A stretch of 64,000 nucleotides of DNA from the NCBI GenBank assembly GCA_964006375.1, contig OZ023266.1, positions 15,739,565 through 15,803,564 of the forward strand. Reading direction: 5' to 3'. This DNA comes from Tillus elongatus (taxonomy: Eukaryota > Arthropoda > Insecta > Coleoptera > Cleridae). The notes under the pieces are model-generated. The model did not search any database, was not told where the DNA came from, and saw only the letters and a program-made list of their open reading frames with translations. The position numbers and the translations under genes are program-made. Below are positions 13,790 to 23,972 of this stretch, one piece after another (position 1 is the stretch's first letter; each line of letters begins with the position of its first letter).

Positions 13790-14395
13790 GTCTTTTTCAC
13801 ATATTGAAGCCATATCCCCCTTAAACCCTGCCTAACCCGCAAAGCACTCCTATTCCCCAGGTGCCGTAACTTCCTTGGCGGGTAGGAACAAGCCATTTTT
13901 CTTGTTGTTTATGCAGCGAAGGTGGTTGATGCACGCGACGAGGAAGGAAAATCCCCACGACGAAGCAGCGCCACAAGTCGAACCGGGGGGGGGGGTCTGC
14001 TTCGTCGTAGGCATTTTCCTTCCCCTCTCGTGTGCATACAACCACCCTCGTTGCCTAAACCACAAGAATAACTTCTTGTTCATACCCCCCCAAGGAAGTT
14101 ACGTGACCTGGGGAAAATGCGGGTGCTCCGTGGGATAGGCAGGGTTTAATGGGGATATGGCTTTAAATAGACAGCTTTTAAGCAGTTTTCTTTGCATTTT
14201 CTGCTCATATTTTCTTTTTACTACCTACCCCGCCCAGCACCCGTATTCACTCCCAGTCCCGTAACTTCCTTGGTGGGTGTGAACAAGACATCTTTATTGT
14301 GGTTTGTGCATCCAGGTGGGGTCCTAGTAATGTTTCTGAAAACAATTTTTTGAAAAGCGTTCGGGAGCTAATCTGCAAATTTACCGAATTTTCAT
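13790..14395. repeat. Foldback repeat family F, copy 2 (palindrome plus a third arm)
   Basis: Bases 13790-13978 and 13990-14180 are imperfect reverse complements meeting at a poly-G run near 13985. For example AGCCATATCCCCCTTAAACC on the left reads back near 14145 on the right. A third unit, in the same orientation as the first, follows at about 14205-14395 (CCCGTAACTTCCTTGGTGGG). Overlapping open frames on both strands (13821-14138) come from this palindrome and are not genes. Confidence 0.8.
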
Positions 14396-14825
14396 TAAAT
14401 CCTTCAAATTTCAATAACTTAATTTGCTATTAAAGTAAGCGTTGTTGGTTAGGAAAACAACATTTAAGTTTATTTTCGGATTTCTTTTTTATATTTTCAA
14501 ACCATAAATAATTTTAATAAAGTATAGTATATTTGTTTCTACTACATAGGCTATACCCGTAATCAGATTGATGCCTGCTCGCATTTGCTATTAAACACAT
14601 TTTAATGGAAATTCACTTCCATAACACACTTGCTGCATCCCGACTTGTAAAACTGTTTATATATTTTCAAACAATAAATTTATTTCGATGAAATATGGTA
14701 CATTGTTTCTACTATATAGGCAACCAAGTTTGATGCCTGCTTTCATCAAAGAAAGACAATTGCTATTAAAAATATTTAAAAAAAAATTCGCTACCATAAC
14801 GCACTTGTTGCGTCCAGACTCTGTT
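14383..14825. repeat. Two partial copies of the H-element 3' segment
   Basis: Each copy ends in a variant of ATTCACTACCATAACG...CTTGCTGCGTCC (near 14611-14640 and 14790-14818), preceded by the family body (TTTCTACTATATAGG, TGATGCCTGCTTTC). They lie head to tail. The same 310-bp unit is complete at 48279, 53308 and 58032. Confidence 0.75.
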
Positions 14826-15807
14826 TATAATGTTATAAATCAACAACAAATTTTTCGAAGACTACGTTGGCGATTTTTTAAGGTATACTATTTTATAGAT
14901 GACGATTAGAGGGTTTAACAGATATGTCACATTATCCCCTTTGTCATTTAAAATCATGGGTGGTTATCAAACGCAAGGAATATAGTTGGGCGATTAATTT
15001 TATATCAAAACTGGTCCTTCTCAATGTTAAAATTGACATATTTTTTTTTCAACTTTTTCAAATGGTTTATCACAAGGTCAAGTTTTTGCTAAAAGACCCT
15101 GTATATTGTCAATATTGTTTACTCTTCTAGGTATAAAGAATGTTTTTAGGACACATATGTATCCGATAAAACATATACTCCTGTTTGAAATTCGAGTCAG
15201 GTTAACATGAAAAATTAGTTTCCGTAAGAACCTTCACCAGTGATCCCCATAATATTTAGGCATTTCTATTTATTCCATACCTAAAATATAGATGATTTAT
15301 TTTACTTCATCCAATGCACGGATACAAAGCTGGATCATCACTCTTATTCCTCCTCTGAAACAGGAAATTTTTACATAATATGTGCAGGTAGTAATATATC
15401 ACAAAATATTTTCAAGAAAAATGTGTTCAATGGCCTCCACCAAAATGTAATTGCTAAGCCTATTCGAAAAATACACAAACAACAAAGTATTGCGCTAAAT
15501 TTGTATACACGCTAAGGTGATAAAACTTATTAACTGTTGATGTTCTCATTTGGTAAAACCGTTCTATATTTCATATACATGCAGATTTATTCTCTTATGA
15601 TTACCACTTTCGTCCTTTTAGGTCCAAATGTATTCAAAATTAACCATTTTAAAGGTAAATGCAACAAAAATTTTACAACAGCAATGTTAGCATTAGAGAG
15701 TTCTAAAACAGCTAGATCCAATAAGATGACACTTTGCGCGAAACATTTTTAAGTGTGAACGTCTTTATTAAGCACTTATGAGTAGTATTAAAACTATCCA
15801 TTACAGC
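14826..15807. other. AT-rich spacer, no gene supported
   Basis: Nothing recognisable apart from a mariner-like end word ACCCTGTATATTG near 15097. Short open frames (such as 15537-15752) show no motif. Confidence 0.45.
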
Positions 15808-16780
15808 ATCCAATTAATGCAGGAGTTGCTCAAGGTTCAGCTTTAGCCCCTACTTTGTTTCCTTTCTACATCAATGACCTCCTCTCTAGCACATCTAACC
15901 CAGTTCACAGTTACGCGGACGACAGCACCCTCCACTCAAATATACAATATTCTAAGTCTGTCTCTTTAGCCCAATTAGATGAGGATCGTAGAGTCATGGA
16001 GGGTTCTGTCTCTGTGGATCTCCAAAGAATATTAGACTGGGGAAGTAAAAATCTTGTACAATTCAACCCCACCAAATCACAGTCTTGCTTTCTTTCTCAT
16101 AAGGGATACACCAGCCCTAGACTCATCACAATAAACAACCAAGTTATTCAAAGTAATGAGTCATTTTCACTTGTTGGCATTTCTGTGGATCGAAATATCG
16201 ATTGGCACCAACACGTTACATCAATTGCAGAAGCGGCTGCTAAGAAATTAGGTTTCCACTTCCGGGCTCGCAAATACTTTTCACCAGCTAATCACTCTAC
16301 CTTATATACTTCACAAATAAGACCAAACCTCGAATACTGCTTCCACATCTGGGGTGCTGCTGCCGCTTCTACACTCGCTATCCCGGACTCTATTCAGACG
16401 AGAGCTATACGTCTCATCGGTGACTCTACCCTCACCCAAAGGCTGCCATCCCTTGCCCACCGACGTGCCGTTGGTGACCTCTCTCTATTTTATAGATATC
16501 TGCACAGGCACTGCTCAGAGGAGCTTTCCTCCAAAGTTCTTCCACCTGCTGCCCCAACAGATCTACCAGGGGAACAGAGCGAACGCACGCTTTTACTGTC
16601 CAGGTCACCAGACATAGAACATCTTGTTAGGTCCGCTCATTTGTCCCAAGTTGTGCAATTCCTTGCCGGCACAAGTCCAAAATTAACAAGTTGCCTCTTT
16701 CCTCCTTGTCGACACGGTACGATAGTATTTAGGCTGTAAGCACACGTGGTGTATTGTTGGAATAAAAAATAAATAAAAAA
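15808..16780 (+). pseudogene. Non-LTR retrotransposon family J, copy 3 (5'-truncated)
   Basis: Begins abruptly inside the reverse transcriptase (ATCCAATTAATGCAGGAGTT), as expected for a 5'-truncated LINE insertion. It keeps a 294-codon open frame (15855-16739) with HSYADDSTLHS, the RILDWGSKNLVQFNPTKSQS segment, YTSQIRPNLEYC and LTQRLPSLAHRRAVGDLS. The 3' LWNSLP block is damaged by a short deletion near 16655. The 3' end has GTGGTGTATTGTTGG followed by an A-rich tail (about 16760-16780). This is one of the best preserved C-terminal halves in the window. Confidence 0.88.
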
Positions 16781-17011
16781 CAGCAGCGTATCTCACCCTT
16801 TTAGTATTATTTGCGACCCGATCCCCCCGTCTTACGTCCACCATAGGGGACATGCTGCGAGAAGTTGCTATTTGTTTCAAACATTCTAGAACGTCTGCGC
16901 GGCGTATATAAACTACGTCTCGTCCAATTCTAGCCATTTTCAGTTGAGTCGATACTCCTACCGTGAATGTGTATGTTGTAATTTGCGTGTTTTTTTTTAC
17001 ATATTTCAACA

Positions 17012-18655
17012 ACACACCACGAGGGCTTACAGCCTAAATACTATCGTACCGTGGGTGTCGACAAGGAGGAAAGAGGCAACTTGTTAATTCTGGACTTGAA
17101 GGTTTGGAGGTTCGGAGGAGAAGGAAAAACATGTGCCGGCAAGGAATTCCAAAACTTGGAAGTCCTCGGAACAAAAGAGCGGACATAACAAGATATTCTA
17201 TGTCTGGTGACCTGGACAGCAAAAGGGTGGATTCGCTCTGTTCCCCTGGTAGATCGGTTGGGGGCAGCAGGTGGAGGAACTATAGAAGAAAGCTCCTCTG
17301 AGCAGTGCCCGTGCAGATATCTATAAAAGAGAAAGGTCACCAACGGTACGTCGGTGGGCAAGGGATGGCAGCCTTTGGGTGAGGGTAGGGTCACCGATGA
17401 GACGTAAAGCTCTCTTCTGAATGGAATCCAGGATAGAAAGTGTAGAAGCGGCAGCGGCACCCCAGATGTGGGAGCAGTATTCAAGGTTTGGCTTTATTTG
17501 TAAAGCATATAAGGCATATAGATTAGCTGGTGAAAAGTATTTGCGAGCTCGGAAGAGGAAACCTAATTTCTTAGCAGCCACTTTTGCAATTAATGTGACA
17601 TGTTGGTGCCAACTGAGATTTATCTAAATTCCAGCAAGTGAAAAGGACTCATTACTTTGAATAACTTGGTTGTTCATTCTGGTGGGTCTAGGGCTGGTGT
17701 AGCTCTTATGAGATAGAAAGCAAGACCGAGATTTGGTGGAGTTGAATTGTACAAGATTTCTACTTCCCCAGTCTAATATTTTTTGGAGGTGCACAGGTCC
17801 ATGAATCTGCGATCCTCATCCTCAGACAGGCTTAGAATATTGTATAATCGCGTGGAAGGTGCTGTCGTCCGCGTAACTGTAAACTGGGTTGGATGTGCTA
17901 GAGAGGAGGTCATTGAGGCTTTCTTGGTATTAAGAGAAGTGAGCTCTTTCGTACCTTTTTAGTCTTGAAAATGATATCCGTTATTTTATGCGCGACATTG
18001 GGGATTGTTGGTGGTTGAACATTTGGAGGTGGGTTCAGAGTAGAATTGCCGGTGAACAACGAGGCAAAAAGTTCAGCCTTGTCCAGGGCGGTGGAAACAA
18101 TTTAATCCCCTGAAACAAGAGGTGGGAACGTGCTCCTGCAGAAATTATTCCTAATAGATTTAGCAAGAGTCCAGAAGGGTTTGCTGCCGTTGGAGCTTGA
18201 GAGGACTTTGTTTTTGATGTGGTTATTAAACGATTTTTTTTCGCCTCAGGAAGAATGTGGACATAGCGGTTTCTTGTGTCGTTAAATGCTTGACGGTTTT
18301 CTTGACTGGGATTGCGTAAAAGCGTTTTGTGAGCTTTGACCTTTTCAAGTTTGGGCTTGTCACAGGATTTAGAGAACCAGGGCTTTTGAGTGGCTAAAAA
18401 GGTTTTCTGTGTACGTGGAATAAATAATTCCATGCCAGCTTGGATAATTTCCGTGACGTTTTGTGAGATATCAGAGGGGTCAGGATAAGAGAAGCAGACA
18501 GACGCCCATAGAAATGAGGAAAAGTAATGCCGCATTTCGTCCCAGTTTGCGGAGTTGTAGTGCCAAACGATACGTGGGTGTGATAGCTGTGTGACCTCGG
18601 TTGCATAGGAAGCAGTGACCATTCCGTGGTCTGAGCGACCAAGGGGATTAATTGC
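17012..18655 (-). pseudogene. Non-LTR retrotransposon family J, copy 4 (internal deletion)
   Basis: The minus strand reads the 3' tail at 17012-17040, then the C-terminal domain (FVPRTSKFWNSLPAHVF, SLAHRRTVGDLS, KYFSPANLYALYALQIKPNL) and the palm. At about 17914 it jumps to the region upstream of the catalytic core, so the central reverse transcriptase is deleted. From 18035 to 18650 it continues into the endonuclease/reverse transcriptase linker (TQKPWFSKSCDKPKLEKVKA). It ends with LGRSDHGMVTASY, the last motif of an APE-type endonuclease. It extends further 5' than any other J copy here. Confidence 0.87.
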
Positions 18656-18702
18656 AAATCACGATATTCGAGTATCAGTAGATTTATACAGTGTATACAG
18701 AA

Positions 18703-19285
18703 TCATGGATAAACTTTTGAGTGGGCGCAAGCAAGCATTTGACGATAGTGAAGCATCGACAAGTGCAGAGACGAGAGTGGTTCTAAAACAACAATAAGAA
18801 AGGCCCTGTGTCTCATTTGCTCAAAATGTTATCAGCAAACGGCATGAAATCTAATAAACTTAAACGACATTTGGAAACGCTCCATAGCGAGTACGATAAC
18901 AAACCCCGAGCATTCTACGAATTAAAATTAAAATCGTATGAAAAGCAAAATGATTTTTAAACGTTTCGAATGAAAAAGATTTACTTGCCACTTACAAAGT
19001 TTCATATCAAATATCCAGATGTGAAAGGCCTCTCGCCGTTGGTAAAGAGGTTTTTCTGCTAGCTGCAAATTAGGATCGTAGAAACTATGTTTGGAGGTAA
19101 TTTTGCGAAAGAGTTGCAGTCTATGCCTCTATCAAAAAATAATGTTGCCCGTTGGGCTGGTGATATAGCTAAATATTACAGCATCAGCTTTTCGGGGAGT
19201 TGCGTGATAATTTTTTTAACTCAGCTTGATTAGGAAACAGATAGACCCATAGAACTCAAAGCAACAGTAATTGCATTATTTGCTA
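18703..19285 (+). pseudogene. hAT transposase remnant, ZBED5-like
   Basis: The frame at 18703 gives MDKLLSGRKQAFDDSEAS, an N-terminus like those of ZBED5-type proteins. Further on come KSNKLKRHLETLHSEYDNKP (end of a BED-type zinc finger), KPRAFYELKLKSYEKQNDF, and VETMFGGNFAKELQSMPLSK followed by NNVARWAGDIAKYYSI. These blocks occur in the same order in ZBED5-like hAT transposases. The cysteine part of the finger is disrupted and several frameshifts occur. The copy stops where a truncated mariner begins on the other strand (about 19285). Assignment rests on remembered family motifs. Confidence 0.72.
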
Positions 19286-19800
19286 TTGGTAGTGAATGTT
19301 GCCTCGTCTGTAAATAAAAGTTTACTTACAAATTTTCTATCATTCAGAAAGTTACCTTGGGCCCAAAGGCAATAATCTAGTCGTTTCAGCTCATCACCTT
19401 CTCTCAACGAGTGCACAAACTTTGGCTTGAAAGGCTTTATGTTATGACGCACAACACATCTTCTGATTTTTTCTCTACTTACATCCAATGCAACAGCTCT
19501 TTGCGTAAAGTCATCTAAAGATTGGCTTAAATTAAAGCCTAGATTATGCTTTCATCACTACTTCTTCGATTTCTAACAGCCGAGATATTGTTCACCACAC
19601 TTCCCGTTTGAAGAAACCGTGCATTCAGTGCTGCTGCAGTTCCGCGCCTAATTGTATTTCTCTGTGGATGTATCCGATTGAATTCATCAGCAACTTCTCT
19701 GCTATTTCGAACACCATCACCAAACAATCTTATTAATTTAACTTTTTCTCTTACACTGAGAGATTTAACAGGCAATTTGCTGGCAGACTCACAGTTAATC
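19285..19800 (-). pseudogene. Mariner-like transposase, N-terminal half only (MLE-3)
   Basis: On the minus strand the start MPVKSLSVREKVKLIRLFGD at 19775 begins a helix-turn-helix region ending in ARFLQTGSVVNN, with stops near 19540. The chain resumes as REKIRRCVVRHNIKPFKPKF and reaches the first catalytic aspartate, LLFTDEATFTTNSK, at about 19310-19276. There it breaks off against the hAT remnant. The second and third aspartates are absent, so it cannot be active. Confidence 0.8.
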
Positions 19801-19931
19801 TCAATTTGACATATATCGCAATATTTTACAAGGTGCTAATTTGTTTCCATGGCGATCTACCTGTTAAAATCTGATAGAAAATTTGGACTCAATTCATTGA
19901 TTGTTGTTGCCCTTACTTGGTGAAACTTTTC

Positions 19932-20195
19932 CATACTACATACAGACTTGGAGACTACTTCTCTGGCTTCACTGTTGGTTTTCGTTTTTGTAGGTGAAGG
20001 ACGTAGCCAGCGCGTAAGCTAACTGGAGCAAGTGGCCCTTACGAATCCTGGATGTTCTAGGATGTTCTTCAACGTTTCTGTGACTATTGTTTCGCTGCTT
20101 GACAGCATTCTCAGAGAAATTAAAATTGAATTAGTACGAAATCATGACAACTACAAATAAAGATCTGTTGCTATGTTATGATATGATGTTTTGAT
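19932..20195 (-). repeat. Left inverted terminal repeat of the Penelope-like element
   Basis: Reverse complement of 21298-21556, from CATACAGACTTGGAGACTAC to GTTATGATATGATGTTTT, with only a few differences. It carries a copy of the hammerhead-like motif on the minus strand at 20077-20119, with one mismatch in stem I. Confidence 0.92.
20077..20119 (-). ncRNA. Hammerhead-like motif, left copy (degenerate)
   Basis: Same layout as the right copy: CTGA, a GCTG/CAGC stem, GAAAC, AATA loop, GTC. Stem I has one mismatch, so it is less likely to fold and cut. Confidence 0.45.
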
Positions 20196-20244
20196 CAAAA
20201 AAATTTAATCAATAACAATTAGAAAGTTAGAAAATAATTCATTT

Positions 20245-21038
20245 GACTTTTCAATATATAGGAAACCAACTTACACTGACGCAACCATACCATACGATTC
20301 ATGTCACCCTTTTTCACAAAAGCTGTCAACCTACCATTATATGATACATCGTGCATTTTCAATACCTATGTCACAAAACAATTTTGAAAAAGAAATTTCA
20401 ATAAGTAAGCAAACAGCATTTAATAATGGCTACTCTGTTAAAATAATTGATAAAATGATCGAGAGATAAGAATACAAATTAGCGATTAATTTAATTTATC
20501 CAAATATTAGAGACAAAGAAGACAACAGGTACGTTTCGATAATATATTTTGGAACCATTTCAGAAAACATTTCAAAAATTTTAAATACCTGTACAAATAC
20601 AAAGGTAGCTGTTAAATCTTACAACACGATGCGTGATTTACTATTTAACGCTAAAGAAAAATCTTGTTTCCCGACAAAAGCTGATAAACTTCACCTTTTG
20701 TCAGGAAACAAGAGAAATTAGCTTGTACACATTGTAACGCAATCTACATAGGTCAAACTTCTAGAAATTTTAACACCCGATACAAAGAACATATATCTGC
20801 ATTTAGAAATAACCACGCTGACAAATCTACATTTGCAAAACATATTATTGATACCGAACATAAACCTACAGTAAATAACCGCATACAACCACTTTATTTT
20901 TGTAATGACAAACGTAAACTAGACTTTTTTGAAGCTCTGGAAGTAAAAAAGCATACACACGACAATAGCTACCTTGTTTTAAACGAGCAAACTGATTTAA
21001 TGAATTCCCCTTTCTGGGATATTCTTCTTTCTAATTAA
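20245..21038 (+). pseudogene. Penelope-like reverse transcriptase C-terminus plus GIY-YIG endonuclease
   Basis: From 20245 the frame reads the end of the reverse transcriptase, IYRKPTYTDATIPYDSCHPF, then the thumb and linker (YVSIIYFGTISENISKIL). After a frameshift near 20720 comes a GIY-YIG nuclease: KLACTHC (paired cysteines), AIYIGQTSRNFNTRYKEH with the Tyr-Ile-Gly, the catalytic-type Arg and the His, then STFAKHIIDTEHKP. It closes with NEQTDLMNSPFWDILLSN and a stop at 21036-21038. The order thumb, linker, CCHH-type cysteines, GIY-YIG is diagnostic for Penelope-like elements. There is an internal stop at about 20470 and the frameshift, so the copy is inactive. The N-terminal catalytic reverse transcriptase is missing. 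Confidence 0.88.
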
Positions 21039-21297
21039 ATAAGTCAAAAAAAATTTAACTATTCTTTCAAAAAAGTTGTAATAAAATAATGAGTTGATGT
21101 ATGTCGATATTTTCGCTGTATAGAGACTGCTTTTATACTGTTATTGTTTAGTTATTTTATTGTTGTAACTGTTATCGTAGTTATTATAGGCTAGTTCTAT
21201 TTTTGTGTTAAATATTGACATACATCACGTATCACATTTTGAAAGCCTCATCTGTCATCTGTGTTACATTTTTATTTTCAATTTGATAAATTTTTTG

Positions 21298-21556
21298 ATT
21301 AAAACATCATATCATAACATAGCAACAGATCTTTATTTGTAGTTGTCATGATTTCGTACTAATTCAATTTTAATCTGTCTGAGAATGCTGTCAAGCAGCG
21401 AAACAATAGTCACAGAAACGTTGAAGAACATCCTAGAACATCCAGGATTCGTAAGGGCCACTTGCTCCAGTTAGCTTACGCGCTGGCTACGTCATTCACC
21501 TACAAAAACGAAAACCAACAGTGAAGCCAGAGAAGTAGTCTCAAAGTCTGTATGTA
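21298..21556 (+). repeat. Right inverted terminal repeat of the Penelope-like element
   Basis: Mirror copy of 19932-20195. It lies just inside the right target duplication and holds the better preserved hammerhead-like motif. Confidence 0.92.
21374..21416 (+). ncRNA. Hammerhead ribozyme-like motif in the Penelope terminal repeat
   Basis: Layout on the RNA: stem I 5' strand UCUGU (21374-21378), core CUGA then GAAU, stem II GCUG/CAGC closed by UCAAG, core GAA, a two-base-pair stem III AC/GU with loop AAUA, then C (21411) at the cleavage position and stem I 3' strand ACAGA, fully complementary. Such short-stem-III hammerheads are reported in Penelope-like terminal repeats. The core is imperfect: the usual CUGANGA reads CUGAGAA with one extra base before stem II, so activity is doubtful. 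Confidence 0.55.
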
Positions 21557-21570
21557 GTTTGGACTCAATT

Positions 21571-23134
21571 GCCTAAAAATTTACAAAAAAGCAAAAATTA
21601 GAATTTCGACTTGAAACTCGGTATCTGCAGTTAGAATTAAATTATGAATAACTTTTTAAAGTAACTTTTTTGACATCTCTAACGCATCGCGAAATATACA
21701 GACCCGGTCTTATTCCTGAAAGCATAGAAGCTGGGTTGAAATCTGACATTTTAAGTGGGTAGGCTATTGAAACAGCCTAATGACGTTTTACATCTGTACA
21801 AAAATTTAAATCGCCATCTCTAAAAGTAAAGAAAATACAGGCGTGTCTTCATCTTAAGTGTACACACTGTATATTTTTTAATATTGGCGGGCGGCTCATT
21901 AGGTTTTATAACTACCCTAGGGGGCCGTGCCCTTCAGTTTCAAAATCGCTGCACTACGGTCTCATGATCTAAAGCATTTATATTTTTCTATTTAAAACAA
22001 TTTACTGATATGAGATGCGATATTTATTATAAAAAAGGATCACGTTATGACTTTTCGCTAGTTACACTTAGATTTGTTCATATTGTGTTTTCTTATCTAA
22101 TAGCCAATACACCAGGTGTTTGTTACTTATAGGTTTAAATAATTTACTGTGCAACATTAAGTTCGTGCTCTCACATATCGCATGTACTCGTAAATACGTA
22201 TTTAACTTTTTACTGAAACTCAAACAATTATTCTTACGAGCCAAAGTGATAGCATGCACCAAGAATTAATATATTTAAATACACAATCACCATGCAAACA
22301 TTAAGCAAATCATGCATTATATATAAATTGTTAAACACATAAATACTGACTTCAAAATATTTAACTTAATTCTTAATTGAAACAATCTTTTTAATGTACG
22401 TAACTAAAAATTGCGATTCCTTAAAAATAATAACTACTTAAAAATCCACTGCAATATGCTAGCTAATTATCGCGCAGAAAAATCTTCTTGCGTGTAGGTA
22501 ATAAAGAAAAACAATTGTCTTACACTGTTCTTGCAACTACTTGTCCTTGCTTGAAAGTGAATAAGAACACTTTAAAGAACTCAGTTCACCATAACAACTA
22601 ACTGGAATCATACACTAGCTGATGTCAAGTCCAGACGAACCCAGAGGAAGGCTAAGGTCTCTAGGGAGTGACCTACATCCGGAGGTTGAGGTATCCACTG
22701 CTAGTTTCCAAACGAACAAACGGCCTCGATTGGATGTTACTCTGGAGCGAGTTTCCAAATGATACCGCATTGCCTCAAGCGTTGCTGGGCGTCACGTCCA
22801 AACAAATCTGGAAATGAGCTGCGATCTGTAGAAACGAGATGCAGGTGAAAGTTTAGGATTGCACTGTGTGCTTCGAAACAGTCAAACGACCACGCTTGAG
22901 TGATGCTCGGAAGCGGTACTCCATTTGGGATCACCTCAAGTCATACATTGAGAGATGTCGGGTCCAGCCAAAATTAGAAGAAGGATCTCTCTATGAGATT
23001 CGAAACACGCAAGCGACTTTGTTCAGATGACAGTAGACCGTAACAACGGGCGAAATTGAAGCCCAAAACCCACACTTGTGAAGCCATGGAGAATGTCTCT
23101 ATATCAGTATTTAGAATAGAACGGTTTCACAAAG
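21571..23134. other. Non-coding stretch, no gene supported
   Basis: AT-rich to 22600, then GC-richer to 23130. Bases 21560-21600 continue the sequence that the Penelope-like element interrupted. Bases 21935-21955 (TTTCAAAATCGCTGCACTAC) resemble a hAT-type end, but no partner was found. The 65-codon minus frame at 22934-22737 has no motif. Confidence 0.4.
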
Positions 23135-23159
23135 AAGGGCAGCAGGTGTAGAGTGTTAT

Positions 23160-23290
23160 AATGTATGGCGTGGATAGCTGGATTTTGAGCAATTAGGACC
23201 AGCCAAACAGCTGAGTTCTCTAGGCGAGTAATCTTTAGAATTCGGTGTATGTGGTCGCGCGTTCGAGTCCCGTATTCAAGCAGTCGGTTT
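23160..23290 (+). other. Possible tRNA-derived fragment
   Basis: GCGTTCGAGTCCCG near 23259 fits a B-box, and AGCTGAGTTCTCTAGGCG upstream could be a damaged class II D-arm. It does not form a clean cloverleaf, so it is at most a tRNA pseudogene or SINE head. Confidence 0.3.
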
Positions 23291-23434
23291 TTTCACTTGA
23301 TCGTGGTAAGGCTTCTGATGAGTTATGGATTGTGTTTTTTTGTCGCTGTATGTGTGCATGGTCTCCTGCACAAGTCTAAGACTTCCGAGTGTAAAGTCTG
23401 CTTACTTTTGTGTTACTATTATTATCGACTTTAG

Positions 23435-23968
23435 CCTTAAGGGAATGCACACTCCCTCAAAGAGAAACATTCACTCATCCCAGGTATCTCAGATACCAAA
23501 GGGACTGATCTCAGATGGGTCCCTTTCCAAGTTATCAGGCCCTGAACGACAACGCGAGACGTCCTCATTTCCCAGAAACATCCGCACGGCTTGGGCACTT
23601 GCAAGTATTACCTCTTTCTGCGTAACCTTATACAGGTGCTCTCCAAGTCCCAGTGTCTTTCTATTCTCTAGAAGATTCTCAGGAATCACATCACTTGACG
23701 ACATGACTATTGGAATCACTCGGACACTATCTGCCTTCCACTGCCTCTTTACTCGCATCTCTAGGTCCCTGCACTTATTGATCTTCTCATTGTATTTTAT
23801 CTCTAGATTATTAGTATTCGGAATGGCCACAGTAATCAGCGTTACTTGCCCGCAGGACTTATCCACTATAATTATATCTGGCCTGTTGTGTGCAACTCGT
23901 TGTTCTGTGGGCACGGTTCGATCATAGTACTACCTGTATCCCGAGTTCTCTAGAACAGGCTCAGGAGT
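23435..23968 (-). pseudogene. R2/R4-like retrotransposon, restriction-like endonuclease (segment 1 of 3, C-terminus)
   Basis: The minus strand reads YTPEPVLENSGYR, a stop, YYDRTVPTEQRVAHN, then RPDIIIVDKSCGQVTLITVA and the C-terminal part (KINKCRDLEMRVKRQW, IPIVMSSSDVIPENLLEN, QKEVILASAQAVRMFL). The RPD followed by a beta strand, normally L-I-D-V, is the PD-(D/E)xK nuclease core used by site-specific non-LTR elements to nick target DNA. Here the second acidic residue is lost (LITVA). Its 5' neighbour in the protein lies at 26257-26353, because a mariner-like element was inserted in between. Clade (R4/Dong-like) is inferred from motif memory. Confidence 0.75.
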
Positions 23969-23972
23969 ATAG

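Larger units (their letters stand above)
19895..21557 (+). mobile_element. Penelope-like retroelement, 5'-truncated, with inverted terminal repeats
   Basis: A complete insertion unit: the 13-base word TTTGGACTCAATT occurs immediately outside both ends (19882-19894 and 21558-21570), which looks like a target-site duplication. Inside are two inverted copies of about 260 bp (19932-20195 and 21298-21556) and a coding remnant between them with Penelope signatures. Penelope-like elements use a reverse transcriptase fused to a GIY-YIG endonuclease, and variable target duplications and inverted or direct terminal repeats are known for them. The body is only about 1.1 kb, so most of the reverse transcriptase is missing. 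Confidence 0.88.

Noticed and set aside
13821..14138. Overlapping 74-87 codon frames on both strands
   Set aside because: They fall exactly on a palindromic repeat and mirror each other.
23325..23927. 200-codon plus-strand frame
   Set aside because: It is the antisense shadow of the R4-like endonuclease frame on the minus strand.
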